Notes under the pieces: model-generated
What the model saw: the letters and a program-made list of their open reading frames with translations, nothing else
What the model was told of the DNA's origin: nothing
Database searches by the model: none
Translations under genes and position numbers: made by a program
In this document: one piece after another, positions 4,452-5,779 of the stretch
How positions within the stretch are numbered: the first letter of the stretch is position 1
Layout: every line of letters starts with the position of its first letter
DNA from: Defluviibacillus sp043739385
GTDB taxonomy: Bacteria; Pseudomonadota; Gammaproteobacteria; Burkholderiales; Burkholderiaceae_C
Reading direction: 5' to 3'
DNA: 5,779 nucleotides
Assembly (NCBI GenBank): GCA_043739385.1
Contig: JAYUED010000063.1
Coordinates: 1 to 5,779 of the forward strand

Positions 4452-4847
4452 ATGAATCGTGATGTGGACAGCGAATTGAGTCGAGTAATCCAGGCGCAAG
4501 CGATGCGCTATTCGGCGCCACCGGCATTGCTAGGTAGCATTACGGCCGCCTTGAATCGAGCTGAGCCGGCGAAAGCCGCAGCACCGCGCAAGGCATTTCA
4601 GAAATTTTGGCAGCAGTGGGGCGCAATGGGTGCCACTTTTGCCAGTGGGCTTATCGTAAGCTTTGTGCTTGGCCCATTCTTCGCCTCTCAGGGAGACGAG
4701 GGACGCTTGTCACGAGAGGTTGTTGGCGGACATGTGCGTTCGTTAATGCAGACCCATTTGGCCGACGTTGTTTCAACCGACCAGCATACGGTCAAGCCTT
4801 GGTTTAGCGACAAGCTGGACTTTGGGGGTGTAAGAAGTTTTGTGTAA
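4452..4847 (+). pseudogene. Anti-sigma factor, disrupted by an IS256-type insertion
   Basis: An ATG at 4452 follows AGGAGG (4438-4443) and lies 12 bases after the sigma stop. Residues 18-34 (MRYSAPPALLGSITAAL) and a single membrane helix at about 57-78 match the middle of membrane anti-sigma factors of ECF systems. Residues about 90-124 (EVVGGHVRSLM, STDQHTVKPWF, KLDF) match the start of the conserved periplasmic part. In full-length relatives remembered here KLDF is followed by SPPV and about 80 more residues; instead the frame enters the insertion sequence after residue 124 and stops at TAA 4845-4847. The usual N-terminal zinc-binding sigma-docking domain (H-x3-C-x2-C type, about 50 residues) also seems absent: only MNRDVDSEL precedes the middle part. 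With the truncated sigma gene upstream it is unlikely to function. Confidence 0.8.
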
Positions 4848-5779
4848 ACGGTTTTTTGGCAGGACACTGCCGTATTGCATGGAGCAATGATGACCGTAGA
4901 GATGAAAGCCTTACCGATCGACCTGATAGACGCATTGCTTGCGAACTACAAGAAGCCTGAAGACTTGATAGGCCAGAACGGCCTGTTGAAGCAGTTGACC
5001 AAGGCCCTGGTTGAACGGGCACTGCAGGCAGAGCTGACTGACCATCTGGGTCATGACAAGAACCAGGTTGTTGCCAACGAAGCGGGTAACACCCGCAACG
5101 GGCGCAGCCAGAAGACGCTCAAAGGCGACTTTGGTGCCTTGCCCATTGAAATCCCCCGCGACCGCGCCGGCACGTTCGAGCCACAACTCATCACCAAGCA
5201 CCAGACCCGCTGGAGCGGCTTCGATGACAAGATACTGTCGCTGTACGCCCGAGGCATGACGGTGCGCGAGATTCAAAGCCACCTTCACGAAATGTACGGC
5301 GCCGAGGTATCTCCCAGCCTTATCTCATCAGTGACCGACGCTGTTTTGGATGAAGTCAAAGCCTGGCAGTCGCGCCCGCTTGATGCGCTGTACCCCATCG
5401 TTTACATGGACTGCATTCACGTCAAGGTGCGCGATAACGGTGCTGTGAGGGTCAAGGCCCTGTACCTGGCCATTGGCGTCAGTCTGGAGGGCATGAAAGA
5501 GGTGCTGGGCCTGTGGATGGCCCAAACGGAAGGTGCGAAGTTCTGGCTACAGGTGGTGACCGAGCTGAAGAACCGGGGTGTGGCCGACATCTTCATTGCC
5601 TGTGTCGATGGCCTGAAGGGCTTTCCTGAAGCGATTGAGGCGGCGTATCCGAGGACGACAGTGCAGCTGTGCCTGGTGCACATGGTGCGCCACAGCCTGA
5701 ACTTCGTGGGCTGGAAACAGCGCAAGGAAGTAGCTAGCGATTTGCGTCTGATTTACAGCGCGGCGACCGAGGACGAGGC
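4826..5779 (+). mobile_element. IS256-family insertion sequence, left end, runs past the window
   Basis: The left boundary is placed at about 4826, where anti-sigma homology ends and GGGTGTAAGAAGTTTTGTGT starts, which looks like an IS256-type terminal inverted repeat. The exact first base could shift by one to three within the G-run at 4824-4828. The transposase starts about 60 bases inside. The right end, its inverted repeat and the target duplication (usually 8-9 bp) are beyond the window, so the boundary cannot be confirmed internally. Confidence 0.8.
4887..5779 (+). CDS. IS256-family (MULE-type) transposase, 3' end outside window
   Basis: About 297 of the usual roughly 400 codons are present without a stop, from ATG-ATG at 4887/4890 with GGAG at 4881. 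The N-terminal part has the family's NGLLKQLTKALVERALQAELTDHLG block and GNTRNGRSQKTLKG, followed by the basic DNA-binding region. Two of the three DDE catalytic acids are visible: D175 in VYMDCIHVKV and D241 in ACVDGLKGFPEAI. The C-x2-H signature follows in VQLCLVHMVRHSL. The catalytic Glu lies beyond the window. No frameshift or internal stop is seen, so the copy may be active. It is co-directional with the disrupted anti-sigma gene. Confidence 0.95.
   Translation, partial: MMTVEMKALPIDLIDALLANYKKPEDLIGQNGLLKQLTKALVERALQAELTDHLGHDKNQVVANEAGNTRNGRSQKTLKGDFGALPIEIPRDRAGTFEPQLITKHQTRWSGFDDKILSLYARGMTVREIQSHLHEMYGAEVSPSLISSVTDAVLDEVKAWQSRPLDALYPIVYMDCIHVKVRDNGAVRVKALYLAIGVSLEGMKEVLGLWMAQTEGAKFWLQVVTELKNRGVADIFIACVDGLKGFPEAIEAAYPRTTVQLCLVHMVRHSLNFVGWKQRKEVASDLRLIYSAATEDE

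Noticed and set aside
4911..5725. Minus-strand frames within the transposase region
   Set aside because: They are antisense to the IS256 transposase, which has its catalytic motifs and an uninterrupted frame.
1..5779. CRISPR arrays, tandem repeats or a reverse-transcriptase/ncRNA system
   Set aside because: No regularly spaced repeats and no cas, RT or other defence gene motifs were seen; vapBC is the only TA or defence-like module.

Overview
The window looks like chromosomal or genomic-island DNA of a betaproteobacterium, most likely of the order Burkholderiales. The genus cannot be named from sequence alone. The basis is the family resemblance of the ECF sigma/anti-sigma pair, the RcnR/RcnA pair and the IS256-type transposase, together with moderate GC content and an SD-driven gene layout. 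No database search was possible, so all family assignments rest on motifs and remembered relatives.

Layout. (1) 1-541: no recognisable gene. It has a strong dyad at 83-114, a weak 53-codon ORF and a weak minus-strand ORF. (2) 543-1243: a type II toxin-antitoxin operon, an AbrB/MazE-fold antitoxin followed by a PIN-domain VapC toxin, with stop and start sharing one base and a palindromic operator just upstream. (3) 1244-1732: non-coding, rich in inverted repeats. It contains a 3' fragment of a tRNA or tmRNA (T arm plus acceptor strand plus CCA, no 5' half), which resembles an integration-site scar, and then a GC-rich hairpin. (4) 1733-3258: divergent nickel/cobalt module. An enlarged RcnA-type efflux permease lies on the minus strand and an RcnR-type repressor on the plus strand, with a G-tract palindromic operator between them. 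(5) 3301-4067: an extended -10 promoter, a yybP-ykoY manganese riboswitch and a TMEM165/GDT1-family manganese exporter. (6) 4087-4847: a decayed locus. It holds the C-terminal tail of a probable cupredoxin (minus strand), abutting a 5'-deleted ECF sigma factor (plus strand), followed by an anti-sigma gene that seems to lack its sigma-binding N-terminus and is cut off by an insertion sequence. (7) About 4826 to the end: left end and most of the transposase of an IS256-family element that runs out of the window.

How it works together. The middle of the window is a compact metal-homeostasis block. RcnR-like protein would release rcnA when Ni(II) or Co(II) is in excess, and the riboswitch would switch on the GDT1 exporter when Mn(II) is in excess. 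The flanks carry signs of turnover: a TA module and tRNA-type scar on the left, and a sigma/anti-sigma/cupredoxin regulon on the right that was apparently first deleted across a divergent promoter region and later hit by IS256. I see no clear candidate for a wholly new system. The most unusual items are the enlarged RcnA with an extra metal-efflux-type domain and the two-sided deletion scar at about 4158-4167.
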